Positions 1 through 8,840 of a DNA stretch of 64,000 bases are shown in pieces. The notes below the pieces were generated by a model. That model had not been told where the DNA came from. It ran no database searches and saw only the letters and a list, made by a program, of their open reading frames with translations. Origin of the DNA: Thermohalobaculum sp039030915 (GTDB lineage: Bacteria > Pseudomonadota > Alphaproteobacteria > Rhodobacterales > Rhodobacteraceae); assembly GCA_039030915.1 (NCBI GenBank), contig JBCCDG010000006.1, positions 1-64,000 of the forward strand, in the 5' to 3' direction. Both the position numbers and the translations under genes were made by a program. The number at the start of each line of letters is the position of its first letter. The first letter of the stretch is position 1.

Positions 1-1
1 C

Positions 2-166
2 GCGCTCAGCCTCGGCTTTCACGACGGCATCGTCGCCGCCACCGCCGATGGCCCGGTCGCCGGCGGCGACGCCGCAGCGGCGCCGCAGCCGGCGAAGCGC
101 CGGCCCGCCCGGGACCCGCGCGCGACGCCCGGCGCGCGCCAGCCCAGCCTCTTCGACGAAACCTGA
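2..166 (+). CDS. xseA: C-terminal end of probable exodeoxyribonuclease VII large subunit (partial)
   Basis: This frame is open from the window edge and stops at 164-166, leaving the last 54 residues of a protein. The visible part begins with a short LxxxFHDGxVAA-like strand, typical of the end of alphaproteobacterial XseA, and continues into an Ala/Pro/Arg-rich tail ending QPSLFDET. XseA with XseB degrades single-stranded DNA in the cytoplasm. The terminal QPSLF resembles the beta-clamp-binding pentapeptide QLSLF. The catalytic part lies outside the window, so the assignment rests on the tail alone and could be wrong. The next gene starts 51 bases downstream on the same strand. Confidence 0.45.
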   Translation, partial: ALSLGFHDGIVAATADGPVAGGDAAAAPQPAKRRPARDPRATPGARQPSLFDET

Positions 167-217
167 ACGCTGCCCCGCCCACGGCGCACCGGCAGCCAAC
201 GAGAAGGAGAGAAAGGG

Positions 218-511
218 ATGCCCAAGGGATACTGGATCGCCCATGCGGACGTGCACGACATGGAGGCGTGGGGGCGCTATGTGGAGGCCGCCCGCACCGC
301 CTTCGAGGCACACGGCGCCACCTTCCTCGCCCGCGGGGGCGCGCATGAGGAGGCGGAGGACCCGCAGGGCTGGAGCCGCCATGTGGTCTGCGCGTTCCCG
401 AGCCTCGCCGACGCCCAGGCCTGCTACCATTCGGACGCCTACCAGGCCGCGCGCAAGCACCGCGAAGGCGCCGGCACCGTCTCGATCACGCTCGTCGAAG
501 GCCTCGGCTGA
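218..511 (+). CDS. DUF1330 family protein
   Basis: A 97-residue protein starting at ATG behind a purine-rich ribosome site (GAAGGAGAG about 8 bases upstream). It opens with PKGYWIAHADVHD and carries the dimeric alpha-beta barrel pattern of DUF1330: a hydrophobic first strand, a long helix around residues 18-32, a V-C-x-F-P-S strand, and a helix with SDAYQAARKHRE near residue 75. Family members are small cytoplasmic proteins with a ferredoxin-like fold whose reaction is not established. It follows the probable xseA end closely and is followed by a large inverted repeat, so it may be the last gene of its transcript. Confidence 0.85.
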   Translation: MPKGYWIAHADVHDMEAWGRYVEAARTAFEAHGATFLARGGAHEEAEDPQGWSRHVVCAFPSLADAQACYHSDAYQAARKHREGAGTVSITLVEGLG

Positions 512-530
512 GCCCGCCGAAAGGCTCCCC

Positions 531-605
531 GGCGCCCGGGCGGGGTCAAGGATCGCGGCCACGCGACCGGCGGAGCCGGCCCGTCCTTGACGCCGCCCGG
601 GCGCC
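531..605. terminator. 22-bp near-perfect inverted repeat between convergent genes
   Basis: Positions 531-552 and 584-605 are reverse complements over 22 bases with a single mismatch; the loop is 31 bases. It lies between the DUF1330 gene (plus) and the GT87-like gene (minus). There is no T-run, so a factor-independent terminator is not certain. It could equally be an mRNA-stabilising or repeat-family palindrome. Confidence 0.5.
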
Positions 606-618
606 GGATACGCTCGAC

Positions 619-639
619 GAGGAGCCCCTGCGGCTCCTC
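619..639. terminator. Short hairpin in the convergent spacer
   Basis: GAGGAGCC and GGCTCCTC form a perfect 8-bp stem around a 5-base loop, 14 bases beyond the larger palindrome. The rest of 512-752 shows no gene. A role in ending transcription from either side is inferred from position only. Confidence 0.35.
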
Positions 640-752
640 CCCAGCCCTCTTCGGCATCGGCGAAGCCGGGCACCGTTCCCGCCGGTATTTCCCCCTACCC
701 CGATGACGCAGCGACCGCAGACGAGCATCGCGCCGGCCAGGCGCGATTCCGC

Positions 753-2018
753 TTAGCCGAAGGCCGCCCGGCCGCGCAGGATCGGCAGGCAGCGCCCGAA
801 GAAGAGCGCCAGCAGCAGCACATAGGCAAAGAGCGGGAAAACCCCCGGCACCTTGGTCATCGACATCACGTTGAGCGCGCCGAGCGCCACCAGCATCGCC
901 TTCTCGTAGGGAAAGAAGCCGTGCGCGAGCGCGTGGCGGAGCTGGTAGAGGATGCCGATATAGAGAAGCCCCATCTCGTAGATCATCGTGCGCGGCCCGG
1001 CGGCGAAGAGCGCGAAGCAGAGGACCGCGGCCTTCAGCGCCTCCGGCATCCGCGGGCTCGCCCAGACCCACAGCATGATGGCAATGCAGGGGAGCGCGAA
1101 AGCCGCATGAACCGCGCCCGCCACCGGAATCGGCACCAGCCAGCTCCGCAGATAGCTGAAGACGCTCGCGGTCAGCCGATAGTCCGCCGTGTCGCTCGTA
1201 TGCGTCACCGTGGTCGCCTCGAGCTTGCCGATCCACGCCTCCCAGACCGCGACGCCGCCCACCAGCGTGGTGAGCGCGATCAGCGCCAGCAGCGTCACGC
1301 TCGCCCAGACGAGCGCCATCACCGTCCGCTCCGCCAGAAACGCGAGCGGCAGGGGCACGAAGAGATGCGGCTTCATCGTCGCGAAGCCGAGGGCGAGGCC
1401 CGAGAGCACGGGACGGGTGCGACGGTATTCGATGGCGAGCGCCAGCAGCACGGCCCAGTAGAGCCCCGCCTGCCCCGTCACCAGCGTGATCAGCATCGGT
1501 GCCGTCAGGAACGCGCCCACGATCGTGAGCCGGTGCGGCAGGATGCGCCAGCAGATCCAGAGAAAGACCGAGACCTGAAGGGCGACCCATACCACCATCA
1601 TCCACGCCGGATGCCCGAGCCCGAGCCAGGAGATGAAGGGCAGCGCATGGGGCGGATAGTTCCAGGGCAGGATGCCGCCGATGGTCTCGACACCCAAGGT
1701 CTCGAGCATCACCCGATGCGTCGCCGCCCAGTCATAGGTGGCGGCCGCCCCTTGCTCCATCATCACGACCGAGGCGGTCCAGAAGGCCATGTAGTCGGGC
1801 GGCTTGAAGATCTTGCCGAAGAGCTCGGGGTTCACGTAGCTCGAATAGAGCGAGCCGATGGCCATGAGCACCACGCCGACCGCGCCGAACCAGAGCCAGG
1901 TCGCCGCCCGTGCGCCGTCGAGCCAGGCCGCATCGCGCAGATCGCGCGCCGCCTCGCCCGCCGCCGTGTCCCCTGCGCTCGCCTCGGCGCCCGTGGACGC
2001 CTCGCCCCGCTCCGTCAC
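753..2018 (-). CDS. GT87-like (DUF2029) membrane glycosyltransferase
   Basis: A 421-residue polytopic membrane protein. After a roughly 38-residue Ala-rich cytoplasmic leader there are about ten hydrophobic segments from residue 40 to the end. The periplasmic PPDY Asp near residue 75, the TGQ motif at 181-183 and the following RP..SG..LGFATMKPH segment (about 201-218) match the GT-C fold GT87/DUF2029 family. Known members include mycobacterial polyprenyl-phosphate mannosyltransferases; the sugar and acceptor here cannot be read from sequence. It starts at GTG overlapping the stop of the upstream small exported protein (GTGA), so the two are probably translationally coupled. Confidence 0.8.
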   Translation of the reverse strand: MTERGEASTGAEASAGDTAAGEAARDLRDAAWLDGARAATWLWFGAVGVVLMAIGSLYSSYVNPELFGKIFKPPDYMAFWTASVVMMEQGAAATYDWAATHRVMLETLGVETIGGILPWNYPPHALPFISWLGLGHPAWMMVVWVALQVSVFLWICWRILPHRLTIVGAFLTAPMLITLVTGQAGLYWAVLLALAIEYRRTRPVLSGLALGFATMKPHLFVPLPLAFLAERTVMALVWASVTLLALIALTTLVGGVAVWEAWIGKLEATTVTHTSDTADYRLTASVFSYLRSWLVPIPVAGAVHAAFALPCIAIMLWVWASPRMPEALKAAVLCFALFAAGPRTMIYEMGLLYIGILYQLRHALAHGFFPYEKAMLVALGALNVMSMTKVPGVFPLFAYVLLLALFFGRCLPILRGRAAFG

Positions 2019-2446
2019 AGCTGCTCGCCTCCCTCGCTGCAGAGCAGCGGGCGCTTGTCCCGGCCCGTGATGGTCAGCTCCAGCCCCTCGTCCGGTCCGT
2101 CGAGCAGCACGCCGTTGATCTCGGAGCCCTCGCGCGTCATCGACCAGCAGAGCACCTCGCGGCCGAGCCCGTAGTAGAAGCAGATATTGCCCTCATAGGG
2201 CCGCCAGACGCCGGGCATGCACTCCCCGCTCGGATAGCGCCAGACCACGCTGCCGTCTTCCTCGAAACTCTCCGAGCCCCAGACCTCGCCGTCCTTCTCG
2301 AAATAGAGCGTGTAGCCCTCGGCATAGTCGCGGAACGCCTCGGGGCTCAGCCGCTCGCCCGTTTCTGCCCCTGCGCCAGGTGCGACGCAGACGAGCGTTG
2401 CGAGCAGAGCCGCGCCGCAAGCGGTCGAAAATGCCGTGCGTGCCAT
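2015..2446 (-). CDS. Small exported protein of unknown function
   Basis: A 143-residue protein beginning MARTAFSTACGAALLATLV, a signal peptide probably cleaved after AGA-ET. The mature part is rich in aromatic and acidic residues, has four spaced cysteines and includes GSVVWRYPSGECMPGVW and ICFYYG, suggesting a compact disulphide-bonded beta-domain. The chosen ATG has GGGGAGGTG about 8 bases upstream; a longer reading frame extends upstream but without a comparable ribosome site. Its stop overlaps the start of the GT87-like gene, suggesting a joint role in envelope glycan modification. I do not recognise the family; DUF995-like proteins look similar in pattern only. Confidence 0.7.
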   Translation of the reverse strand: MARTAFSTACGAALLATLVCVAPGAGAETGERLSPEAFRDYAEGYTLYFEKDGEVWGSESFEEDGSVVWRYPSGECMPGVWRPYEGNICFYYGLGREVLCWSMTREGSEINGVLLDGPDEGLELTITGRDKRPLLCSEGGEQL

Positions 2447-2565
2447 GTGAAGGCACCTCCCCAAGTCCCGCCATGCGCCGAGGGCGCCGCCTTCCCGGCG
2501 CTCCCGCCGATCCCCGGGCCAGTTTCGGCCGCACTGCGGCGCCGCGCAAGACCGGTATAGAAGGG

Positions 2566-4848
2566 TCAACCGAGCCGCCATCGCGCCGTTTCCCGTTCGA
2601 GACAAAGTGCCTCGCCGCAGACCTGCACCGTGAGCGTCAGGACACGCTCCTCCGGCGCGAGCGGCAGGGAGAAGGCGCCGTCATGGGCCGCGATCTCCGA
2701 CCCGCCCGCATAGCCGGCGGCCAGGCGTGTGGGCGCGGGCCAGGTGGCGGCGGCCCCCTCCAGCCGCGGCGTCGCGAGCGCCATGCCGGTATCCGCCTCC
2801 CCGCCCGCCGCGATGTGCCAGCCGGGTGCAAGGCGGAAATGGAGGCGCGGGGCCGGCGCGCCATGCCGCGCCAGCCGCAGGCGGAGGCTGCCGTCGCCGA
2901 GGCTCCGCCGCGCCCCGCTCTCCCCTTCCTCGAGGATCCGTGCCGCGGCCAGCAGGTCGGGCCGGATCGCCGGCATCTGCGCCAGCATGCCCGCCAGCGC
3001 GGAGACGAGCGCCCTGCCACGCGCCGCCATTCCCGGCCCGGTGCCGCGATGCCCGAGCCGGGCGAGGAGCTCGGCCATCGCGCTCTCCCCCGCGGGTGTC
3101 GCGCCGTCCTGGCTCTCGTAGACGGGGCCCAGCGGTCCCGGCGCCTCGGCCATGCGGAACCGTCCAGACGCCTCGCCGAAGGCATCGATAGCGGCCTCGG
3201 CCAGCGCCACGGCCCGGTCCCGCCAGCGCGCCCCGCCCCTGGCGGGACCCGAGGCGTCGGCGAGCGCCAGATAGCCGAGGCCGAGCCAGGCATAGTCCTC
3301 GAGCAGCCCCTCGACCCGGCCGCCCTCGCCCCCCGGTGCCGCATCGTCGACGAGGCGGGAGAGGCGCCGCCGCTGCCCATCCCAGAGGGCGGACCAGAGC
3401 GACTCGCCGGCACGGGCAGCGGCGCTGGCCAGATCGGCCGCCTCGAAGGCCTCCGCCCCTTCGGCGAGCGCGCGGATCATGAGCCCGTTCCAGCCCGCGA
3501 TCACCTTGTCGTCCCGCACCGGGCGGGGCCGTGCCTCCCGATAGCGGCGCAGCGCCTCCAGCGCGGGCTCGAGCCGGGCGAAATCCGGCGTGTCGTCGGG
3601 CGCGAGATGCAGCACGGCACCGGCCTCGATGGTCGGCGCCTCCTCACCCCCCAGCGTTCGGATCGCCCAATCCCGCTCCGCCGCCGGCAGACCGGCAAGG
3701 GCCGCGCGCATCTCCTCGGGCGTGAAGGCGTAGAAGGCGCCCTCCTCCCGCCGGCCCGCAGCGTCGAGGCTGTCGGCATCCTCCGCGGCGTAGAAGGCAC
3801 CCGAGGGCGCGGTCATGTCCCGCAGCACATAGGCGAAGCACCGCTCGGCCGCCCGGCGCCAGGCAGGCTCCCCCGTCACCTCCCAGCCTTCGACGAAGGC
3901 GCGGGCGAGCTGGCCCTGATTGTAGAGCATCTTCTCGAAATGCGGGGTGCGCCAGTTCGGGTCGACCGTGTAGCGGTGAAAGCCCCCGCCGGCATGGTCG
4001 TGGATCCCGCCCGCCGCGATCGCCGAGAGCGTATGGCTCGCCACGCCCAGCGCCGCAGCATCGTCCGTCCGCCGCCAATGATCGAGGAGCCAGAGGAGGA
4101 AGCCCTCCTGCGGGAACTGCTGCACCTGGGAGAAGCCGCCCTCCTCGGCGTTGTACATCTGCGCAAGCTGCGCGGAGAGGGCGGCCTGCACCCCATCGCC
4201 GAGCGGCACCGGCGGACGCCCCCCGGGCGCGCCGAGCGAGGCGACCGCCCGCGCGATCTCGTCCGCGACGCCCTCCACCTTGTCGCGGCTCTCGTCCCAG
4301 GCGCGGCGCACCGCCTCCAGCATCCGCAGGAACTGCGGCTTCGGGAAATAGGTGCCGGTGTGGAAGGGGCGGCCATCGGGCAACAGCCAGACCGAGTTGG
4401 GCCAGCCCGCATGGCCCTGCTGGAGCTGCGTTGCGGTGATGTAGATCTGGTCGAGATCGGGCCGTTCCTCCCGGTCGAGCTTCACCGGCACGAAGCGGGC
4501 GTTGAGCACCGCCGCCACCTCCTCGTCGTCGAAGCTTTCCTCCTCCATCACATGGCACCAGTGGCAGGTGGCGTAGCCGACGCTGAGAAAGACCGGGCGG
4601 TCCAGCGCGGCGGCCTCGGCCAGCGTCTCAGTGCCCCAGGGCCGCCAGTCCACGGGATTGTGCGCATGCTGGCGGAGATAGGGAGAGGGCTCGCGGATCA
4701 GCCGGTTAACGAAGCGCGCCCGCCCGCCGGGACCGAGCAGATGCGTGCGCGGCCGGTAGCCGTCGCCAAGCGCGCCGTAGGCAGCCTCCAGCGCCGCCGT
4801 CAGGCCGGCATCCCGGTCGCTCCCCGGCGGCGTCTCCGTCATGGCCAT
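2566..4848 (-). CDS. DUF255 thioredoxin-domain protein (YyaL/SPATA20 family)
   Basis: A 760-residue protein. Residues about 45-200 form a thioredoxin-like DUF255 domain with the diagnostic N-P-V-D-W, C95-H-W-C98-H active site and LDREERPDLDQIY. The remainder resembles the alpha/alpha-toroid of N-acylglucosamine epimerase and GH88-type proteins, with HNPVDW-type aromatic motifs and WNGLMIRALA. Family members (Bacillus YyaL, mammalian SPATA20) have no settled reaction; redox or sugar chemistry has been proposed. No signal peptide is seen, so it is probably cytoplasmic. It is the first gene of a minus-strand run followed 119 bases later by the small exported protein. Confidence 0.9.
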   Translation of the reverse strand: MAMTETPPGSDRDAGLTAALEAAYGALGDGYRPRTHLLGPGGRARFVNRLIREPSPYLRQHAHNPVDWRPWGTETLAEAAALDRPVFLSVGYATCHWCHVMEEESFDDEEVAAVLNARFVPVKLDREERPDLDQIYITATQLQQGHAGWPNSVWLLPDGRPFHTGTYFPKPQFLRMLEAVRRAWDESRDKVEGVADEIARAVASLGAPGGRPPVPLGDGVQAALSAQLAQMYNAEEGGFSQVQQFPQEGFLLWLLDHWRRTDDAAALGVASHTLSAIAAGGIHDHAGGGFHRYTVDPNWRTPHFEKMLYNQGQLARAFVEGWEVTGEPAWRRAAERCFAYVLRDMTAPSGAFYAAEDADSLDAAGRREEGAFYAFTPEEMRAALAGLPAAERDWAIRTLGGEEAPTIEAGAVLHLAPDDTPDFARLEPALEALRRYREARPRPVRDDKVIAGWNGLMIRALAEGAEAFEAADLASAAARAGESLWSALWDGQRRRLSRLVDDAAPGGEGGRVEGLLEDYAWLGLGYLALADASGPARGGARWRDRAVALAEAAIDAFGEASGRFRMAEAPGPLGPVYESQDGATPAGESAMAELLARLGHRGTGPGMAARGRALVSALAGMLAQMPAIRPDLLAAARILEEGESGARRSLGDGSLRLRLARHGAPAPRLHFRLAPGWHIAAGGEADTGMALATPRLEGAAATWPAPTRLAAGYAGGSEIAAHDGAFSLPLAPEERVLTLTVQVCGEALCLERETARWRLG

Positions 4849-5116
4849 GGCGCGCTCTCCTCCGGCATCCGGGCGGACCCTGCCCGATCCGCCCGTCGGC
4901 GCCTAGTCCTGCCGCCGGGGCCCGGGACCGGCGCCATGGGGGTGCGGGCTGGCGGGTGGGCGGAGCAAGGCGCGGGGCGGCACGCCCTGCGACGCGCGAA
5001 CGGGCACCCTGTCCAGCCCGCACCCGCCCCCTCCGAGCCCCATATCGCGAAAACGCATCGCAGCCTTGCCGTGCCGCCGCTTTACCGCCCGGCGGGGAGG
5101 GCCTAACCCCTTGGCC
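4849..5116. other. Divergent intergenic region
   Basis: 268 bases separate the minus-strand DUF255 gene from the plus-strand methyltransferase, so promoters for both should lie here. The segment is very G+C rich and I could not pick convincing -35/-10 pairs on either strand. Confidence 0.5.
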
Positions 5117-5872
5117 ATGGAATTTCTCGGCAAATCGGCCGCGCTTCAGCGGCGCATGGCGGAGACGCGGGACCTGGCACAGCGGCGCCTCGCGATCCTG
5201 CACGAGCTGGCACCCCGGCGCGGCGAGCGGGTGCTCGAGATCGGCTGCGGCGCCGGCCTCCTGCTGCGCGAGATCGCGCTTGCGACCGGGCCGCACGGCC
5301 TGGCCGCCGGCATCGACATCTCGCCCGATCAGGTGGCCGCGGCGGAGGCGGAATGCGCGGGCGTGCCGGGCGTGCAGGCGCGCACGGGCGACGTGATGGC
5401 GCTCGACTGGCCCGAGAACGTGTTCGACGCCGCGGTCGCCGCCCATGTGATCGAGTATCTGGAGGACCCCGAGGGCGCGCTCGCCGCGATCCGGCGCACG
5501 CTGAAGCCCGGCGCGCGCCTCGTCTGCCTCGCCGTGAACTGGGACAGCGACTTCTGGCACGGCCCGCCCGCCGAGCTGACCGCGCCCGTCATCGCGGCCT
5601 GGCGCGCGGGTCTGCCCCGGCCCAACCTGCCCGCGCAGCTTGGCCCGATGCTCGCGCGCGCGGGCTTCGGCGCGCAGCGCCAGGTGCCCGTGCCGGTGGT
5701 CAACGCCTCGCTGGCCGAGGACCAGCTCGCGCCGTGGATGGCGCGCCTGATGGCCGAGGCGGCGGGCGCGCCCGAGGGCCCCGCCTGGCTCGAGGCGCTG
5801 GAAGCGGCAGATGCGGCGGGCGAGATGTTCCACTCCTCCGTCCCTATCCTCACCACCGCCGTCGCGGTCTGA
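5117..5872 (+). CDS. Class I SAM-dependent methyltransferase
   Basis: A 251-residue cytoplasmic enzyme of the UbiE/type 11 kind. Motif I is VLEIGCGAGLL at about residues 39-49, the ribose-binding acidic strand is GIDISPDQ, motif II is GDVMALDWPENVFDAAVAAHVIEYL, and GALAAIRRTLKPGARL is the post-motif helix. The substrate is unknown. ATG at 5117 is preferred over an upstream TTG because homologous folds begin close to this helix; the nearest purine block (GGGGAGGG) lies about 16 bases upstream, so the start is not certain. The PaiB-like gene follows after 15 bases, implying one transcript. Confidence 0.85.
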   Translation: MEFLGKSAALQRRMAETRDLAQRRLAILHELAPRRGERVLEIGCGAGLLLREIALATGPHGLAAGIDISPDQVAAAEAECAGVPGVQARTGDVMALDWPENVFDAAVAAHVIEYLEDPEGALAAIRRTLKPGARLVCLAVNWDSDFWHGPPAELTAPVIAAWRAGLPRPNLPAQLGPMLARAGFGAQRQVPVPVVNASLAEDQLAPWMARLMAEAAGAPEGPAWLEALEAADAAGEMFHSSVPILTTAVAV

Positions 5873-5887
5873 ACGAGGGAGACGCGC

Positions 5888-6538
5888 ATGCATCCGAACC
5901 CCGCCTTCCGCGGCCAGCCCGAGACCGAGGCGCTGGCCATGGCCCGCGCCCGCGGCTTCGGCATCCTTACCGCGCAAGGCCCCGCGGGCCCGCTGGCGAG
6001 CCATGTGCCCTTCCTGCTCGATACGGCGGGCGGGGAGGCGGAGGCGCATCTCGTCCGCTCCACCGCCCTCACCCGCGCACTCGCGGCCGCCGAAGGCCCC
6101 CTCGACGCGCTCCTCGTCGTCAGCGGGGCGGACGCCTATGTCTCGCCCGACTGGTACGGGGAGGCGGACAAGGTGCCGACCTGGAACTATCTCGCCGTCC
6201 ATCTCCGCGGGCGCCTCCGTCTCGCGCCCGAGCGGGACATGCGCGCCCATCTCGACCGGCTGTCGGCGCATTTCGAGGGGCGCCTGCTGCCCAAGCCGCC
6301 CTGGAAGACCGACAAGATGCAGCCCGGGACGCTGAACAAAATGATGCGCAGCATCATGCCCGTCGTCCTCGAGATCACGGGCATCGAGAGCACGGTGAAG
6401 CTCAACCAGAACCGCAGCGCCGAGGCGCGGCAAGGCGCCGCCAATGCCATCGCGGCCGGCGGCACGCCCGGCATGGAGACGGCGACGATCGCCGCCATGA
6501 TGCACGCGCTCGACGACGACGGGCCGGGCAATGCCTGA
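5888..6538 (+). CDS. PaiB-family FMN-binding protein
   Basis: A 216-residue protein with the split-barrel flavin-binding fold of the PaiB/negative transcriptional regulator family. Diagnostic pieces are HVPF near residue 39, YVSPDWY followed by KVPTWNYLAVH around residues 85-105, and RLLPKPPWKTDKM. Bacillus PaiB was described as a regulator of sporulation and protease genes, but alphaproteobacterial relatives are better viewed as flavin or heme-binding proteins of unknown reaction. A good ribosome site (GAGGGAGA) precedes the ATG. It is the second gene of a pair with the methyltransferase. Confidence 0.88.
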   Translation: MHPNPAFRGQPETEALAMARARGFGILTAQGPAGPLASHVPFLLDTAGGEAEAHLVRSTALTRALAAAEGPLDALLVVSGADAYVSPDWYGEADKVPTWNYLAVHLRGRLRLAPERDMRAHLDRLSAHFEGRLLPKPPWKTDKMQPGTLNKMMRSIMPVVLEITGIESTVKLNQNRSAEARQGAANAIAAGGTPGMETATIAAMMHALDDDGPGNA

Positions 6539-6606
6539 GGCTGCGATCCGCGACGTCCCCTGCCCTGCCGCCCACATCCCGGGACCGGGCCTATCTAGAG
6601 GCAGAC

Positions 6607-6771
6607 ATGGCGGGGCTGCAGGATTTCGAGCGCCCGCTGGAGCCCAATCGCCTGCCGGGCGCGGAGATGGCGGCCGACCATGTCGCCATCCTGCTCGGCT
6701 GGGCAGCGGAGGGCGCCGCCGCCCTCACCCTCGCCAAGACGCTCGGGGCCCGGTCCGCAACGCAATCGTGA
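6607..6771 (+). CDS. Possible 54-residue small protein
   Basis: A short frame encoding MAGLQDFERPLEPNRLPGAE followed by an Ala/Leu-rich helix. It lies in the spacer downstream of the PaiB-like gene and has normal high-GC codon use with G/C third positions. The ribosome site is weak (AGAGGC about 6 bases upstream). There is no known domain. It could be a real small soluble protein or a chance open frame. Confidence 0.35.
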   Translation: MAGLQDFERPLEPNRLPGAEMAADHVAILLGWAAEGAAALTLAKTLGARSATQS

Positions 6772-6848
6772 GTTGTGGGTTTACACCGTGACGACCGGTT
6801 CGCATCGCGGGCCGGCGCATTCGTTTCGGGCCAGGGAGGAGCACCACC

Positions 6849-7031
6849 ATGCGCACCCTCATCGGCATCTTAGCCGTCGGTATCATCGCCTTTCTCTTCG
6901 GCACGCGCTACGAGGCGCAGCCGGGCGGCACGGTCGACAAGGCCGCCGGGGTCGTGGAGAACGCGGCCGACACGGTCAGCCAGACCGTTGCCAGCATCGC
7001 CGAAGACGCGAGCGAGACCATCGAGAACTGA
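6849..7031 (+). CDS. Small single-pass membrane protein
   Basis: A 60-residue protein with a clear ribosome site (GGGAGGAG, about 8 bases upstream of ATG). Residues 3-19 form one hydrophobic span (LIGILAVGIIAFLFG); the rest is a charged, Ala/Val/Thr-rich amphipathic helix of the YtxH-like stress-protein style, ending in an acidic tail. It is probably anchored in the inner membrane with the helix outside it. Its stop is four bases from the stop of the convergent Kef-type gene, so the pair may share a terminator or antisense overlap. Confidence 0.75.
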   Translation: MRTLIGILAVGIIAFLFGTRYEAQPGGTVDKAAGVVENAADTVSQTVASIAEDASETIEN

Positions 7032-7035
7032 GCGC

Positions 7036-8802
7036 TCAGCGCTCGTCGTCCAGCGTGAACTGCTCGCGCATCTTCTCGTAGCCGCCATGCGCGCCGAACT
7101 GGGCCTGGAGGGTCAGGAGTTCGGCGTCGCGGCGGCGGAATTCCTCGATCGTGTCCTCGGCCGCCTCACCGTCGCCGAGCGATCCCAGCGCATCGCGGGC
7201 CAGCACCAGCGCGCTCTCGAAATTCTCGCGCACCACACCGGTCGCCCCGAGCTTCTCGAGCCGGGTCTGCTCGAACCGGTCGCTTGCGCGGCAGAAGATC
7301 GGGGTCTGCGGTAGGCGCGCGCGCAGCTTTTCCAGCGCCTTGGCCGTCGCGGCCGGATCGTCGCCGCACAGGAAGATCGCATGCGCCTCCTCGGCGCCCA
7401 CGATCTTGAGCACGTCGGACCGGCGAAGGTCCCCGAAGTAGACCTTGTTGTCGAAGCTCTCGGCGATGCGGATGCGTTCAGGATCCCGGTCGATGAGCGT
7501 GACCTCGTAGCCGCGCAGCTTGAGCACGCGCGCGACCACCTGACCGAAACGGCCGAAGCCCGCGACGATGACCGAGGCTCCCTTGGGTGCCGCGTCCACG
7601 CCGTCGATCCCGTCCATCCCGCCGCCCTCGCCCTTGCGCGTCGCCCGGTCCGCCGCGGCGACGGCGAGCGGGGTCATGACCATCGTGAGCACGACGATGG
7701 CGGAGATGATCGTGCTCGTCTCCTGCTGCCAGAGCCCCGCTGCCGTGCCGACGCCAAGGATGACGAAGCCGAACTCGCCGCCCTGCCCCAGTAGCGCAGA
7801 GATGCGCAGGGCCGCCGACGGCGTCGAGCCGGCGGAGCGGGTGAGTACCCACAGAAACGCGGCCTTGCCCGCATAGAGCACGATCGCGGAGAGGAGCACG
7901 AGCCACCACCACTCGAACACCACCGGCCAGACGACGCCCATCCCCACGCTCATGAAGAAGAGCGCGAGGAAGAGCCCGCGAAAGGGCTCGATATCCGTCT
8001 CGAGCTGATGGCGGAACTCGCTCTCCGCCAGCAGCACGCCGGCGAGGAAGGCGCCGAGCGCCATCGAAAGCCCGGCAGCCTGCATCGCGAGCGCGGCGGC
8101 GGCGACGACAAGCAGTGCCATCGCCGTGAAGATCTCGTCCGTCCGCGTGAGCGCGATCACCCGGAAGAGCGGCGTCAGCCCGTACCGGCCGACCGCCAGC
8201 ACACCGGCGATGGCGCCGAGGCCGATGGCGATGTCGCTCCACCCCCCGCTCGCCTCCCCGCCTGCGCTGCCGAGAAAGGCGACGAGCGCGAGGAGCGGGA
8301 CGATGGCGAGATCCTGGAAGAGGAGGATGGAAAAGGCCCGGTCGCCATGCGGCGTCGTCATCTCGCCACGGTCACGCAGGATCTGGACCGCGAAGGCGGT
8401 GGAGGAAAGCGCCAGCGCCGAGCCGATGGCGAGCGATGCCGCCCAGCCGAGCGGCGAGAGCAGCCACACCGTGCCCGCCAGAAGCGCGGACGTCGCCAGC
8501 ACCTGCGCGAGGCCGAGCCCGAAGATCTCCATGCGCATGCGCCAGAGCCGTTCGGGACGCAGCTCGAGCCCGATCACGAAGAGGAGGAGCACCACCCCGA
8601 ACTCCGCCACATGCCGGATGCTGTCCGCATCGCTCACGAAGCCGAGGACATGCGGCCCAATCAGCGCGCCTGCGGCCAGATAGCCGAGCACGGAGCCGAG
8701 GCCGAGCCTCTTGAAGATCGGGACCGCGATCACGGCCGCGCCGAGAAAGACGACCGCGCCCGTCAGGATCGGGTCCGCCGCCGCGCCGGGTGCTGCCGCC
8801 AT
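7036..8802 (-). CDS. Kef-type monovalent cation:proton antiporter with RCK domain
   Basis: A 588-residue inner-membrane protein of the CPA2 family. The first about 390 residues hold some twelve hydrophobic spans, including GYLAAGALIGPHVLG and LLLFVIGLELRPERLW, typical of KefB/KefC. From about residue 410 a cytoplasmic TrkA-N/RCK domain begins with the nucleotide-binding VIVAGFGRFGQVVARVL, followed by IDRDPERI and GDLRRSDVL. Such proteins exchange K+ for H+ and in enterobacteria are gated by glutathione adducts; no KefF/KefG subunit is adjacent. ATG is preceded by GGAGGAGGG. A small membrane protein gene lies 38 bases upstream on the same strand. Confidence 0.92.
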   Translation of the reverse strand: MAAAPGAAADPILTGAVVFLGAAVIAVPIFKRLGLGSVLGYLAAGALIGPHVLGFVSDADSIRHVAEFGVVLLLFVIGLELRPERLWRMRMEIFGLGLAQVLATSALLAGTVWLLSPLGWAASLAIGSALALSSTAFAVQILRDRGEMTTPHGDRAFSILLFQDLAIVPLLALVAFLGSAGGEASGGWSDIAIGLGAIAGVLAVGRYGLTPLFRVIALTRTDEIFTAMALLVVAAAALAMQAAGLSMALGAFLAGVLLAESEFRHQLETDIEPFRGLFLALFFMSVGMGVVWPVVFEWWWLVLLSAIVLYAGKAAFLWVLTRSAGSTPSAALRISALLGQGGEFGFVILGVGTAAGLWQQETSTIISAIVVLTMVMTPLAVAAADRATRKGEGGGMDGIDGVDAAPKGASVIVAGFGRFGQVVARVLKLRGYEVTLIDRDPERIRIAESFDNKVYFGDLRRSDVLKIVGAEEAHAIFLCGDDPAATAKALEKLRARLPQTPIFCRASDRFEQTRLEKLGATGVVRENFESALVLARDALGSLGDGEAAEDTIEEFRRRDAELLTLQAQFGAHGGYEKMREQFTLDDER

Positions 8803-8840
8803 CAGCCCTCCTCCGGCCCCGCCTGCAGCGCCGGCCCGCC

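Noticed and set aside
921..2174. Long antisense open frames opposite real genes (for example 921-2174 plus)
   Set aside because: Mirror frames of GC-rich coding DNA, rich in Arg, Gly and His without domains.
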